The notes: generated from the sequence alone by a model not told the origin. A stretch of 64,000 nt of DNA from Prostheceraeus crozeri (GCA_907163375.1 CAJQUW010015364.1:141192-205191); one strand, 5' to 3'. Shown: positions 20,207 to 32,000, numbered from the stretch's first letter. Program-made: numbers and translations.

Positions 20207-22564
20207 GTGCACTCTTCGCTCTCGTGGTCGCGTGTTTACGTTAACTGCTTAATATTACAAAAGTCAGCGCATCAAGAGGATATTTCTACTTACACACCTT
20301 TATTTATTCATCGTCGGTTTGTGGTCGTCTACGTTTTTTTCATCATCTTGCTTAGTTATCATGCACAACATGGAGCACAAATCGAAAATGAACACTCGCA
20401 TGTAGTCAGTGAGTTCTTCCAGTCAATGAAGCCATCAAGTTCCTTTGATTTTTGCATCAGAATTAAAAATGCACCTCTTGGATCAAACTACAGAAAAATG
20501 GTAAGCTTCTAAATGTTTCTGAATTTATTTTCTCAACTTAGTTTCAGCATTTAACTGCAAGTCTAGGTACATGTATTTGGAAATCCCGAAAACAAAATCA
20601 AAGGAGAGATTTGGTTATGGATTTGGGTTTATTGACAATGAACACGTAGAGACATTTCTATTATTGACTACTGCTATATCTGCTCTTAATTTTACAAATA
20701 CTAAAGAGCTACTAGCGTCATACTTAATTTACTGATAACAAAATATCTCAATTCCTCTTAGTTCCTCATAGCAGACATATCACATTTTAGGAGTCCTACC
20801 AATACTTTGAATTCATTTGTGTAATCGAAAACCCAAGTAAAGCGATGTGTTTCTTGATAGCTATAATATTTATTTATATATAAATATTATAGCTATCAAG
20901 AAACACATCGTTTTACTTGGGTTTTCCATCACTGAAATGGATGATGAAATGGAGTAGTGTACTTCCACCACATTTGAAAAATCGATCAAAAGTTGATTGT
21001 GTCGTCAAAATAATCATAATCAAATTGGAATATGTTGAAATGGTAATATATTGTTTTCAAATTCGTAATTTCTGATTGCTTACATTGAAAATAGCACAAA
21101 CATCTGGTTGTGTTGAGACAAAATAGTTGCATGCTAAAAACCTTAGAAACTATGAGCACGAAAGAACTTAATTAGCGCATTAAAACCATTTTAATTTAGC
21201 ACTTCAATATTTAGACATGTGGTATACTTGTGCAATAGTATCAATATTTGGATGACAAATAATTGAAAAAATTTTTGAAACAGTCAAACATGCTATAAGT
21301 CATAAAGTTCTATTTCAGGACTGCAAAAATTTTAGATGGAGAATGTTTTTATCAATGCGGACAAACTATTGAGCTATTCGATATCTGCTTAAGTTATGCA
21401 ATTTAATCTATTTTCTGAAAGATGGATCCATCAAGGAAGCTTGTTTAAATAGGTCACTATTTCCATTTTATATATGTTGAATTGAAAACCTGTAGCTACC
21501 GCCTATGATATTCAATTAATTTTTTCAGAATTGCCACATTTTAGAAAATGGTATCAATTTGACATTTCGAGTAGTTTAATAAAAATGATCAAGCACACAA
21601 AAGGCATATGTGCTACACGACGGACTGCACGTTGTAGGCTACATGCACACTGTAATAAAGATCAGTCATGCGTTGCAGTCTAACAATAGGTTTAGTTTTG
21701 CAAAATCAATAAATTTTCATGCTTTACGATAAATATAAAACAATCAAAGTACAAACTCATTGCTACTTTTTTATTCAATTTGTGCTTACTTATTACAAAT
21801 TATGCTTCGCACTTTTCAATATCATCGTAGGCCTAGCTATTATGGTCACATGCTAGTTGTAGGCCCACCATGAATTACCTGCAGAGATGCTGTCATATAA
21901 GCGGTAGACAAGATGACACTACGTGTGTATGTGTTTGAAGATTGTGATTTTAAACAAATTGTTTAAAATAAAATAAAATATCAAAATAAAATTACATGTG
22001 CGGTATTGTATACTATAATAAAAATTCAAGCATTCCTGAATATCTTCATCGCATGAACGGTTGACAAGCAGTCGGTAATAGGCTACTTCTCGGTAAGGCT
22101 CTGTTTTAATTTGCAGATTGCATTTTTTGTAAAAACAGTTACCGGTACTTGAATATCAAAATAAAATTATTGATAAATACTAAGAGTATTGATTAAAAAA
22201 ATAATTGATAAATTGTTAATGATCACAATTCAACCACTCTAGAATATCTTCATTTGCTATCAAAATTCCTAAGAATATCGCTTCCCGCATTGTCAGAGAT
22301 ATAATAATCCAAAAGCAGTTTTCTTAATAGTCTTTACTGTAACACCTAAAATTACTATAAATGATTTATCTTCTGAACTTTGAGTAGGCCTACCCATAGA
22401 ATGTTAATTAAGATCCGTTAAGTTTGATAATTCTGCTCTGCACATCAGCACAAGATTTGTCTTCTTTTTTACAGGTGTTGATTGCTGAGGCTGAGTATCT
22501 GTCCATCGATGACTCAATACCTGACCTACATTCGGCTGCTTTTCCGTCTTGTCTTGTGAGCTAA
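20207..22564 (+). CDS. Possible two-exon gene of unknown function
   Basis: Exon 1 (20207-20500, 98 aa if the first Met is right) ends at ATG|GTAAGC. After an intron of 1974 bases with acceptor CTTCTTTTTTACAG, exon 2 (22475-22564) continues in the same phase with VLIAEAEYLSIDDSIPDLHS and stops after LVS. The joined product would be about 127 residues. Residues 47-63 (RFVVVYVFFIILLSYHA) form a hydrophobic segment, either a membrane anchor or a signal peptide if the true start is later or in another exon. I recognise no family. Everything rests on matching phase and splice sites; chance is possible. It lies wholly inside the 4.8 kb inverted-repeat element. Confidence 0.25.
20827..20926. repeat. 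100 bp near-perfect palindrome
   Basis: Two arms of about 48 bases (20827-20874 and 20879-20926) begin GAAAACCCAAGTAAA and differ at one base (GCGATG against ACGATG). They meet at a short TATA-rich centre. It resembles a minimal foldback MITE. Flanks give no clear target duplication. Confidence 0.8.
20930..22470. other. Non-coding interior of the 4.8 kb element
   Basis: AT-rich sequence that would be the intron of the possible gene above. I see no open frame of note and no further repeat ends. Confidence 0.4.
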
Positions 22565-23650
22565 TTAACCCCGAAAACTACTGGAATTATTCTTTATCCA
22601 TAAATCTCTCATACTCGCATCGTCCCAGCGATCATCAGATTCGGACAACCGTGTTGTGGTCCAACCGCGAAGATGTTTTTTTCAGTGACCTCGTATCATC
22701 GCTTCAAACTTCATTTGGTAGTGACTGTTTCTCCGTTGAACTGTAAATTTTTCGTGATATCACCTCTATTCTTAAAACTGTAACTGATAACGGCGCGACG
22801 GTGTTTGACTCGAAATGACAGTGTTTCAGATGAAGTGAAATGCGTATTCGGGCTGTGGGCATGCTTTCTGGTTGGAAGGATTTTCAAATGAAGAATGATC
22901 AAATCCGGATAGAGAAATCTCCTTTATGTTGATAAAAGTGATATTCATAAAAATTATTTGTATCGGATCGTTCGATGTGTGCTACTATATAAAACTCTGT
23001 TCATTTTCCAAATACGCATGAAAAATTGTATTTATGAAGGATATCCATTCCTTCTGCTGTTTACTTTGGGGAGCAGGGCTCAGTTTTTGTAATCTCTATG
23101 AATGTTATCGTACAGTACAAAGCATAATTTTAGTAAGATCAGTCATTTTATTCTAGTCATGCAGTTTTATATGCCGTACGGATTTTGAACGATTTTGAGC
23201 ATGAATAATTCGAGCAGAGCCTGTTTTACTAACTATCTTTTTGCCGAATTATGATTGTTTTGGTTTTCTATTTGATAAATATAAAACATTTCATACAAGA
23301 AGATATTTTTCATGAATTCAAATTTGCAAATGTTTCGTAATCGCCTATGAATTAGGATAAAATTTGCTTATTATTTACTAAACATATTATAAAAGCTAGA
23401 AACAATTTGCTAAATGTTTTGTAAAAGTTTGGAAAATTTACAAAATATTTACTAAACATTTCGTAAAAGTTCAGAAAATTTGCCAAATATTTTGTGGAAG
23501 TTTGGAAAGTTTGCTAAATATTTAGTAAAAGTTTAGGAAATGTACTAGGTTTGATAAATATTTCTTAAATATTTCTTAAATGTTTAGGACTTTAATGCCA
23601 AGTACTTGGTAAGTATTTGTTAAACTGACAACGGTAATTTTACTCGGGTA

Positions 23651-24904
23651 GAGCTTCCAAAGCGTCTTGTAAATGTCACTAGGGAAGAGCAACGACGTCA
23701 TACTTCATAAAATTCACAATAATTCACGAGTGGTATTGCTGAAAAAAGTTGTTTGACAGTAGTATGTAATATATACATATTTTTTGCCTGATTTGACATA
23801 ATTTTTTGACATACAAATTTCATGTTTGTCAGACAATGACTGCTGACCGCGCGGACTATATTGAAGTTTTACATCAACGGCATATAACTGATTTTTCTTT
23901 TCCTAAGTCTATGTAGCACAATCAGCTAGATGTCTTGTTTCTACATAGACTATAACTTAGCCATACATATGGAATATTTACTTCAGCCCTTTTCAGTTAC
24001 ATTTCACTCAATGATTTTCTAATTTTGTAATCAGCTCAATTACATGCTTCAGTCCTCAGTTTTTTGTCTGAGCTGTTTAGAACATTTCATGAGTGAATCG
24101 TTGGGAATTTTTTCGTTCTCATTTCTTGAAAATGAAGCTGCACATAATTTTGCTTATGATTGCCATAAAAACGTTTATCAAAATTGGATAATATTATACA
24201 TGGATAACTTTCCATTACGTTTTAATACAATACATGCAGCAAATAGGATGCTGTTATAGACATGGAGTCATGCGACAACAGTTGTGAATATTTGATGTTT
24301 TGATATGATAATGCAGATTTAAAAATCTTTTACACAATTTTTAATGGTATATATACCTCTCTAGAAGAGGGATGGACAACTCGTTTTCGTTAAGCGCCAA
24401 TTATTTTGAGAAAATACTTCTTTTTTTAGATTTGTGCAATTTTTCAAGTAGCATTTATACTTTTCAATGCGATTGTCGTTAATCTTAACTTCAAAGTAAT
24501 TCACAAAACTTTGCGAATTATCTAAGTTTAGGACATGCAATGCAGTGTCAAGTGACCACAGAATGCAAGCTTGCATAGTCAGTTGCACGTAATCGCTTAA
24601 TTATGCATGTTCATCTCCATTATTCATATTGTTTTCATTAAAAAGAATTTCCTGTAAAATATATGAAAGCTTTGAAAATTCTCAGGCGACATAAATACCA
24701 CAGATAGTCGAGTAGGGCCTAATAGTACTAAGATCTGTGTATGTAGGCCTGCATGACACATTCAATGAAAAACAGATTATCTATTTTTTTACTGAATTTT
24801 CACCCCTAGCACAGCTATGAGCCATGAACGAAGCTAGAGGTTACTCAATGAAAAGTAAAAATTGTATTATTTTAAATAAGCAAAATAAAAAAAAACAGAT
24901 CTTC
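23651..24904. other. No gene seen
   Basis: AT-rich sequence with only short open frames (for instance 24044-24259 plus, 24361-24588 minus) lacking any family signal. The LINE 3' end follows at about 24905. Confidence 0.4.
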
Positions 24905-27009
24905 TAATCTGATTAAGCTGTCCCCATTAGAAACCTATTCGCACGCCTCTTGAAAGTATCCAGATTGTATTGGTCAGGGAAAGTGGTCTGGGGAAGCTGA
25001 TTCCAAAGCTTTACCGTGCGAACAAAAAAGCTTTTCGAGCGACTCACAGTACGTGCGCGTTCTAAGCTCACATTATAGCATGTGAGTGCATTAGCTCTGC
25101 GTGTGCTTCTGGAGAAGATCTTAGGTTTGGGTACGCACTTATTTACTGCAGAGTTGCTTCTACCGAAATAGTACCTGTAGAAGAGACTGAGTGAAGCAAC
25201 ATCCCGTCTGACGGAGAGCGGCTGCAACTTGCTAGCAAGTTTTTCACCCATGAGATTCTTGACACGTTTCTCAACCCGTTCAAGAAGGTTAAGATGCGTT
25301 TGTGGGGCGCCTGCCCACAGATGACAACAATACTCCATCAGAGGACGAATAGTGGACTTGTAAAGATAGCAGACAGTCTGTGGTGGAAGATAGCTGTTGG
25401 CACGATAGAGACTACCAATGCGTTGAGCTGCCTGCTTGCTAATGGATTGGATGTACGGTTTCCATGACAAGTCTTTCGTAACCGCCAAAATCCAAGGAAG
25501 GAGGTGGAATCTTGTTCTCTGATCCTATTATCTGACATCTCAATGCTATGATCATCTTTTCCTTTAAGTCGTGAGTGCAGAATACGCTGAGTTTTTGAAG
25601 GATTGAATTAAGAACGTCGCATAACTGCTGACGTTGCTGAGTGTTTTTAGCGAGTCGCTCATTGGAATTGAAGAGTGTTGTGTCATCTGTATACATCACC
25701 AATTTACTCACTAGGCAGTCTGGGAGGTCGTTGATGTACAGCAGAAAAAGAGTGGGTCCCAAAACTGACCCTTGAGGAACTCCTGCATTGACAAACTTTG
25801 TAGAAGACTTTTGGCCATCTAAGACGACAGATATCTGCCGGTCACTAAGGAAAGAAGCAAGAAGTTTGTGGAGTTGATCAGCAACTCCATAGGACTTTAG
25901 CTTCATAAGGAGTCCATGATGCTAGACTTTATCGAATGCCTTGGAAATATCCAAGGCAACTGATCTCGTCTCACCTTGTCTGTCAAGGACACGACTCACA
26001 TGTTCAGCGACATATGAAAGAAGATCTGCAGTTGATTGAGAGTGCCTGAAGCCATACTGTTCTTCTGATAGAAGGTTCTGAGTTAACAATGTGTTGGTTA
26101 ATCACTGCTTCAAAAATCTTGCCAGCAATTGGAAGCAGGCTGATAGGACGGTAACTAGATGGAAGAGATGAGTCAGAACCATTCTTTGGAACTGGAACCA
26201 CGGAAGCTACTTTCCAACAAGAGGGAAACTCACCGGTTGATACACATCTACTGAACAGTTTGGATAAAAGTGGAGAAAGCTCAGGTGAGAAATGCTTAAA
26301 GACCGAAACCGGGATGTCATCTGGTCCACTAGACTTAGAGCTGTCGAGACCGGCGATGATCTTTTTAACGTTTCGGACTGTGACTGAAGGAGGACTAACT
26401 GTCTCATCAGTGCGCGTGGGAATTGGGGGTGGAATTCTACCTGCATCGTCTACTGACGAATTCTTCGCAAACTCCTTGCAAAGAAGCTCGGCTTTGTCTG
26501 CTGAGGTTGTCGCCATAGAAGTACTGACTTCGGCATGACGGAGTGCTGGGATGGAGGATTTGTTCCTATTGGTGACACTGTTGTAAATCCTCCAGAAGTC
26601 CTTAGAGCCAAGTTTTTGGGTAGCAATGGATTTCCGTACATACAAAGCGTAACGGCTTTTGGACTGATGTATGGTTTCCTTGCAATGTCTACGTGCGGTT
26701 TTGTACAATTCAAGATTGCCAGCGCTACTGTCCCGCTTATACTTATGGAAAAAGTGGTCACGCTGGCAACTTGCAGCTGCACATTCTGGTATAAACCAAG
26801 GTTGTGAGTGGGGCTTCATTTGGAAAGTACGGTGAGGAATGTAGGCCACCATCCCTATCTGAAGCCACTCTGTCAGTTCTTGCGCAGACTTGTGGACGTT
26901 CTCGCTCAGAATCAAATTCTCAGCTTGAACTTGACTAAGAAAAGTGCGGAAGCCACACCAGTCTGTTTTGGAGAATTGATAAACTGTTCTATGGAAGGGT
27001 GGAGACAGT
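24905..27009 (-). mobile_element. CR1/Jockey-group LINE, 3' portion (5' portion continues at 58723)
   Basis: This is a minus-strand non-LTR retrotransposon whose reverse transcriptase half lies here and whose endonuclease half lies at 58729-59470. The two halves are separated by the Polinton insertion: GACAGT at 27004-27009 and GACGGT at 58723-58728 are the target duplication with one change. The 3' end abuts an A/T-rich tract at about 24890-24905. The same LINE's 5' region is also cut by piggyBac at 60071-62566. Confidence 0.8.
24913..27003 (-). pseudogene. LINE reverse transcriptase and C-terminal region, broken
   Basis: Reading leftward: a pre-RT region with WFIPECAAASCQRDHFFHKY and KDFWRIYNSVTNR; the fingers motif GLDSSKSSGPDDIPVSVFKH; SSYRPISLLPIAGKIFE; then, after a frame change near 26060-26095, a TAG at 25922-25924 (within FDKV-stop-H, where Trp is usual) and AGVPQGSVLGPTLFLLYIND. 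The catalytic box is MYTDDTTLF rather than YADD. Further frame changes near 25480-25540 lead into the last 191 residues, with IRPLMEYCCHLWAGAP and FFVRTVKLWNQLP, the usual tail of CR1/L2/Jockey relatives. At least three lesions, so inactive. Confidence 0.85.
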
Positions 27010-27554
27010 AGTAGTATAGGGTGTGAGATCCGGCGCGTCGCTTCGCTCGGCACCGGATCCCACACCTAGGTAGATATAAAAATGAAAAAATGAAAAAATA
27101 GGGTCCTCTTGAAATTAGCAAATCAAAATTCAAAAAATAGGGTCCTCTTGAAATTAGCAAATCAAAATGCAGAAATAGGGACCTCTTGAAATTTAGCAAA
27201 TCAAAATGAAAAGATAGGAGCCTTCTGAAATTTATTAAATCAAAAAAAAAATGCAATAAAAATATTCATTTAAAAAATGGAAGATGTAAAAACAAAAGAA
27301 CCATCAGCCCCTTTATATCCTTCATTATCATATGAAATGGATGTAGCAAAACACAAAGATAGAGTTAGGTACATGAAAGATAAGGAAGCGCAATTATTGC
27401 TTAGACTAGAACATTATGATAAATTAAGAAAAAGATGGACTATAGTTAAGAATGTAACACAAGGCGTTGGAGCATTTGTAACAGTTTCTTTAGGTGCTCT
27501 CACTATTGTCATTTCATCTGGCGTTCTTACAATTCCTGTTGTTGCTACAGCTTT
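27010..27554. repeat. Polinton left terminal inverted repeat
   Basis: It matches 58177-58722 in inverse orientation with few differences (for example GTGTGAG against GTATGAG near the end). It includes a GGCGCGTCGCTTCGCTCGG palindrome-like stretch at the tip, four degenerate ~45 bp tandem units with a TAGGGTCCTCTTGAAATT core (27082-27245), and the start of a small gene. Confidence 0.9.
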
Positions 27555-27558
27555 GTGA
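27277..27558 (+). pseudogene. Small membrane-protein gene in the left Polinton repeat
   Basis: It starts MEDVKTKEPSAPLYPSLSYE. A charged helical region follows (to about residue 57) and then a long hydrophobic segment (GVGAFVTVSLGALTIVISSG, 64-83), so a one- or two-pass membrane protein is likely. No family recognised. A matching copy lies in the right repeat; the two differ by one residue over the shared 93. A gene inside the terminal repeats is present twice by construction. Fossil element; condition of the gene not judged further. Confidence 0.6.
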
Positions 27559-27559
27559 T

Positions 27560-28360
27560 ACAATTAGAATTTAGTTGTACGTTAGGCAAGTTGTTTTAAT
27601 TCTTACCAGCGCGTCACCACTTCCGCATGACGTCAAAGCATCTGCCAGCTCTACTGTTTCATTTCTGTCTCTTCTGTCATTGTATCGTGTGCGCCGCTGT
27701 GTTCAGTCATGACACAAGAAGTTAACGAAGAGCAGTCAAATATTATTGCTGCGTTTCCGGAGTTATTTGCAGAAATTTCAAAAACGATATATTTCCAATG
27801 ACAAGAAGGAAGAATATAACGCTTTTATCATTGAACAAATGGGTAATTTCCTATTATTTTTGCCCCTGCATTTTTTTGATAAGGAGAAAAAACGGAGAAG
27901 AAAGGCAAAACGCTTACTTGTGAAAGAAAAGAAAGAAAGAGAAGGGGGGGCGAAAAGATTGACAACCTTCATCATCAATTATCGACGTGTTTATCTACCC
28001 GATATGAATTTGTGGATTGCTTAAAAGACTCATTGTTAGAAGATTGTCTTCGGAAATATGAAAGCTTTTGCTATCAATCATTTTCATTATGTTGTTATAT
28101 GACGTCATTTTTCTCGCATCTAATGAAAGCTTGTCCACGCGTGGACATATCGTTCATGCAATTTGTAATATTATAGTTAGTAGACGATTGTTGTAAAGAA
28201 GTTAGAAAGTAGCTGATTTTAATTTATTTTACTGGAGAACGCAATATTCATAGACTTGTGCAGATGCATTTTGTAAATATACATATACCCAAATTGAAAT
28301 ATCCATGTGTTGTTATTAATTTCAAATTTACGGGAATATAATAGATACAATATATTTTAT
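27560..28360. other. Polinton left interior without a recognised gene
   Basis: A short Lys/Arg-rich open frame (27746-28024) is low-complexity. The stretch has a higher GC start (27600-27720) than its surroundings, possibly a foreign fragment, but no repeat ends were found. Confidence 0.3.
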
Positions 28361-28365
28361 GAAAA

Positions 28366-28791
28366 ATGACAAGTCTGACTGAGTTCTTAAAAATATATGG
28401 GAAGCAAACAACTACGAATTTTGACCTAAAGAAAATTGCTAATCAATTGGGAATAAAGAATTTTCACATATTGATGAGGGATGAATTACTATTGATAAAA
28501 GATGTACCTGAAGTGAATTTCGTAGCAAATCTCCACACATCAGACCAAAAAGGAGTACATTGGTCAGCAGGTGCCTCTAATAAAAATGGTGATAATTTCT
28601 ATTTCGATTCATACGGACTTCCACCTACAAATGAAGTAAGAGAAATACTGGGAAATGGAATTTATAATACATTTCAAATTCAAAAACCAGGAACAACTTA
28701 CTGTGGACAATCATGTCCTTATGTTTTACTGAAATTACAGGAAGGAGTACCATTTCTTGATATTATGTTAGAATTGAATAAAGGAATTTAA
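28366..28791 (+). CDS. Polinton cysteine protease, adenain-like (PRO)
   Basis: A 141-residue frame with the adenovirus-protease-like order: His65 in GVHWSAGA, Asp81 in FYFDSYG and Cys117 in TYCGQSCPYV. Polinton PRO is thought to mature capsid proteins, as adenain does in adenovirus. It is the first gene after the left terminal repeat and is convergent with the integrase on the other strand. The reading frame looks whole in this copy; the element around it is broken. Confidence 0.8.
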   Translation: MTSLTEFLKIYGKQTTTNFDLKKIANQLGIKNFHILMRDELLLIKDVPEVNFVANLHTSDQKGVHWSAGASNKNGDNFYFDSYGLPPTNEVREILGNGIYNTFQIQKPGTTYCGQSCPYVLLKLQEGVPFLDIMLELNKGI

Positions 28792-28799
28792 TTCCCGAA

Positions 28800-29663
28800 A
28801 CGTTAGTTCCAAAAATTAAAAATCACTTCTTTGTAATTCGTTTTCATAAAATCTGCCAGTGATTTCCTGATCATCCAAATCTCTAATTTCATAAGTAATC
28901 GGATAAGTTTGATTTATTTTACAAACTTCAAATATCTCTTTAGTCCAATAGCCTACAAAACATTTTTCGAATTTATTTTTATATTTAAATATTCTAACTC
29001 TATCTCCAATCTTAAATTTCGGCTTACGTTTCTGTAAATTCGGATTACTCTCATTCGAATAATTATTTTCGAATATTTTCTTTCGTATTAAATCAGGATC
29101 ATCAGAAGCCTTCTTTGGAGTTTCTTCAATACCTGAATGAACTTTATTATTGCACTGATCTACAATTCCTGGTAGTATCTTCAGCCATTTCTGATTACCT
29201 TGTTCTGTAAATCTCAGGAAGATCTTACCTTTTAATGATCTATTAAAATTCTCTATTTCTACAGCCTTTCCAGCATTTTCTGTGGAATAAACTAAATCGA
29301 ATAGTGGCTTAACATTTCTATTATAAAATTCAGATCCTTTATCAACGAATAGCTTCTTTGGTGTTCTATTATTTTCTTTAAAGATTTCTTCAAACGCATA
29401 TTTAACTGACAGACCACTTTTGTTTTTTAAAGGCTTTACTAAGCGAATCTAGTATATAAATCTATAACGGTCAATGCGTACTTAAACCCTCTTTCGTTCG
29501 GCATATTGATTAGATCTGCACTCCAAATATCATCTTTATTTAATACTTTTACTTTCAATAGATATTTAGGCTTTCTATATTCCCTATGAATTTCGGGCGC
29601 GTAGGTTTCATCCATCCCCTGGCCAAAAAGCATTTTTTCTTGTAAAGCTTTCTTAACAAACAT
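28800..29663 (-). pseudogene. Polinton retroviral-type integrase, broken
   Basis: The N-terminal part shows WSADLINM and FKYALTVIDLYTRFA, the first block of an rve-type integrase core. Downstream minus-strand reading shows further integrase-like blocks and a chromo-like C-terminal segment. This enzyme inserts the element and makes the 6 bp target duplication seen at its ends. The gene has about one or two breaks. Confidence 0.8.
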
Positions 29664-29678
29664 TCTTTCAATTCTTTC

Positions 29679-30053
29679 TCAAAAGGAAGGATTCTGAATA
29701 CTATCTAATTCTTGTATCATTATCTTATCTGCTTCATGTCGTGAACTTAGGTCATGATTTCGATAAGCTAGATCGTATCTATAAGCCGCTGCATCTACTC
29801 TATTTATTGGTTTACTATTTTCTCTAGGTGTATTATCATCGTTTAATCTTAAATCTAATCTTGTGCCGGGCCCCGTAAAATTATGCCCAGGTAAATGTTT
29901 CTCTTTCGAATATTTACTCCAAATAAAGACAGGAAAGTTTTCTAATGCTTTTTGTATGTCACCTCCGGTGTGGTGACAGTTTGAGGTGCTATGTACTTTT
30001 AAGAGATAATCCATTAGATCTAGATTTGAAATTCTTAAGTTATTCAAATTCAT
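29679..30053 (-). CDS. Polinton phospholipase A2-like minor protein
   Basis: A 124-residue frame with LPGHNFTGPGTRLD (54-67), then NRVDAAAYRYDLAY (84-97) and RHEADK (105-110). This resembles the calcium loop and active-site helix of the viral phospholipase A2 domain known from parvovirus VP1, and related domains are reported in Polinton-like elements. A role in membrane breach on entry is inferred from that family. It overlaps none of its neighbours and lies in the minus-strand structural block. Confidence 0.6.
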   Translation of the reverse strand: MNLNNLRISNLDLMDYLLKVHSTSNCHHTGGDIQKALENFPVFIWSKYSKEKHLPGHNFTGPGTRLDLRLNDDNTPRENSKPINRVDAAAYRYDLAYRNHDLSSRHEADKIMIQELDSIQNPSF

Positions 30054-30069
30054 TTTTAAAGATTAAATC

Positions 30070-30543
30070 TTATCGTGCCATACTAGGATTTAGACATATG
30101 CCAGATCCATCTTTTGTTTCTTTTATTTCAATTAAATCATCAATATTATGTAGTACATTTTTAAGAACTCGTTTCCCTTCATCAACTAAATTTAATTTAC
30201 TAATAAAATCATCTACTATTCCCTCACCCCTAGCCGCTTTCTCTAACTCCCTATTATGACGTTTTTGTTCTTCTAATGCTGCTTTCTCTGATTTATTTTT
30301 ATTTACTGCTTGGACAATACCAGCTGTCCCACCTGCAACACTTCCTGCTGCTGCTATACCTCCTATTATTAGTGGAATTAATGGGAGAATTCCACCGTTC
30401 TTTTCTTCTTGTAATTTAATATTCTCTATCATTGGTTTATTTATGTAATACTTCTTTCTGTCAATAGTAATAGTTTTAGGGGTATTTTTGTCGATGATGT
30501 TACGTAGTTTTAATTCAACCGTTTTATTATTCACTTGCACCAT
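30070..30543 (-). CDS. Polinton small structural protein, pX-like
   Basis: 157 residues with a Gly/Ala hydrophobic stretch (GGILPLIPLIIGGIAAAGSV, 49-68) followed by a charged helix ending in a short Gly-Ile motif near the C-terminus. Such small Gly-rich hydrophobic proteins next to the capsid genes of Polintons are compared with adenoviral minor core or membrane-active proteins. Exact role unknown. Confidence 0.5.
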   Translation of the reverse strand: MVQVNNKTVELKLRNIIDKNTPKTITIDRKKYYINKPMIENIKLQEEKNGGILPLIPLIIGGIAAAGSVAGGTAGIVQAVNKNKSEKAALEEQKRHNRELEKAARGEGIVDDFISKLNLVDEGKRVLKNVLHNIDDLIEIKETKDGSGICLNPSMAR

Positions 30544-30600
30544 TTTTTAATAAAAAATTTATAGCATTGGGTTACTAACCGATCGACGTAGTCTTGGGCT

Positions 30601-31848
30601 TTAGCCTATCCTAACCATTTTTCCATTAAGAATTTCAATAGAATATTCGGAGTCTTCTGGCAATAAACCATAAGCCATCAATGATGTTGTGGAATTATTC
30701 TTTTCGATATTAATTGTCACATCACAACCATTCTTAATAATATCTTCCGATTGTACTTTTAAATCAAAGCATAAAACAGGATATAAATTCTTCCAATCCA
30801 CAGGAGTTAATTGTGCTTCTACTCCAAATTCTCGACACAAATTTCTATAAGCATCATATCCTTCCATAAACTGATTATTGGTGTTATCAAATATCAATGG
30901 ATCAATAGGATAACGTAATAGTAATTTAATGAAATTTGTAAACTTCGAATTCAATTAATATGGAAAAGACTATTGTTCTTATCAAAACTAGGTGTTTCAT
31001 TCTTTTGAAAAGTGAGTAAAAAATATCTTGGAGTATTTGATGTTCTAGTGAAATGCCAGTTAAATCTTTGTACAGTAAAAGTGACAGAACTTGCAGTACG
31101 CTTCATTAAACTTACTGGAATTGGTTTTTTCGTATTTAATCTTTTCGTAATAGTTGTTTCAACCTCTAAACTAGGAGTACTATGTTTTACCCGCCATTCA
31201 AGTCTATCAATTTTTAGGTATGCTTTCTTCCCAGCCTTTCCATAAAATATTGCTTCATTATTTAAAGTACGATGAACTATGAGTTTGAATTTCAATTGAC
31301 ATGATATTTTGGTGTAATCCAAATAACCGAATAACGGAGTTAATGACCAATCAACAGTTTGTTTACTTTTATTATTATAATTACGTCTTTTCTGATATGA
31401 GCTATTTTGTGTAACTGTTTAACTGTTTCACTATGTTTTCTACATCTTTCGCAATTCCTGCTGCGTCTGTTCCAGTGTGAGTTAAATCATCTTTTAGTAT
31501 GCCGGTATGGTTATCAGGAAACCAACCTTCGATTTCATGCATTTTATTATTTTCACCTATTGTAACAAATCGAAGCATTGTATCAATAATACCAGGAGAA
31601 TCACTTATTGTTTCTATATTTTGTGTTGCAACATCCAAACGCATTTGTGTAAATAATCTTGGAAAGAAATTGTTTTCTAATGTAATATTATCCGTAGCAG
31701 GTAATGGTGTTGTAAAATCACCATCAGAATATAGAGAATACTCACAGTGTAAAAATGAATCGGGTAAATATAAATAACTTTGCTGATTATCAACTTCAAA
31801 AATTAAATCACCTCCAGTATTCACTCTCCCTGAAGATCCGGGATTCAT
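30601..31848 (-). pseudogene. Polinton major capsid protein (double jelly-roll), broken
   Basis: The minus strand gives consecutive capsid-like segments. An N-terminal part has MNPGSSGRVNTGGDLIFEVD and DSFLHCEYSLY. A middle part has LEWRVKHSTPSLEV. A C-terminal part has NLYPVLCFDLKVQSEDI and CDVTINIEKNNST, a pattern characteristic of Polinton hexon-like proteins. Order and spacing match one major capsid gene with about two breaks. It lies between the small structural genes, as usual. Confidence 0.75.
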
Positions 31849-32000
31849 AGCAACTCTTATATAGTCATTCTTTTTTTTGATTGTAACTAACGAACGGGGG
31901 ATCGTCTAATCTGAATTTGCTTTCAATCAGAGTTGACTTTATATTTTTTATTAGAAAAAATCAGTTTGGTACTCGGCTAAAGCCTCTGAACAAAGTTCTG

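Larger units (their letters stand above)
18823..23648. mobile_element. Large TA-flanked inverted-repeat element, 4.83 kb, no transposase seen
   Basis: CCCGAG follows TA at 18821-18822 and its inverse CTCGGG precedes TA at 23649-23650. Inside each end lie inverted blocks rich in AAATATTTG, GGAAATTT and AAACGTTT variants: 18840-19080 and 23360-23640 share ACCAAATATTTGGTA-like and ACTTGG boxes in opposite orientation. The inner arms are diverged subterminal repeats rather than a long perfect repeat. The interior holds a possible two-exon gene (20207-22564), a 100 bp palindrome and a CT/CACT microsatellite (about 19606-19650). No transposase, so non-autonomous. The end assignment is based on termini and TA only. 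Confidence 0.55.
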
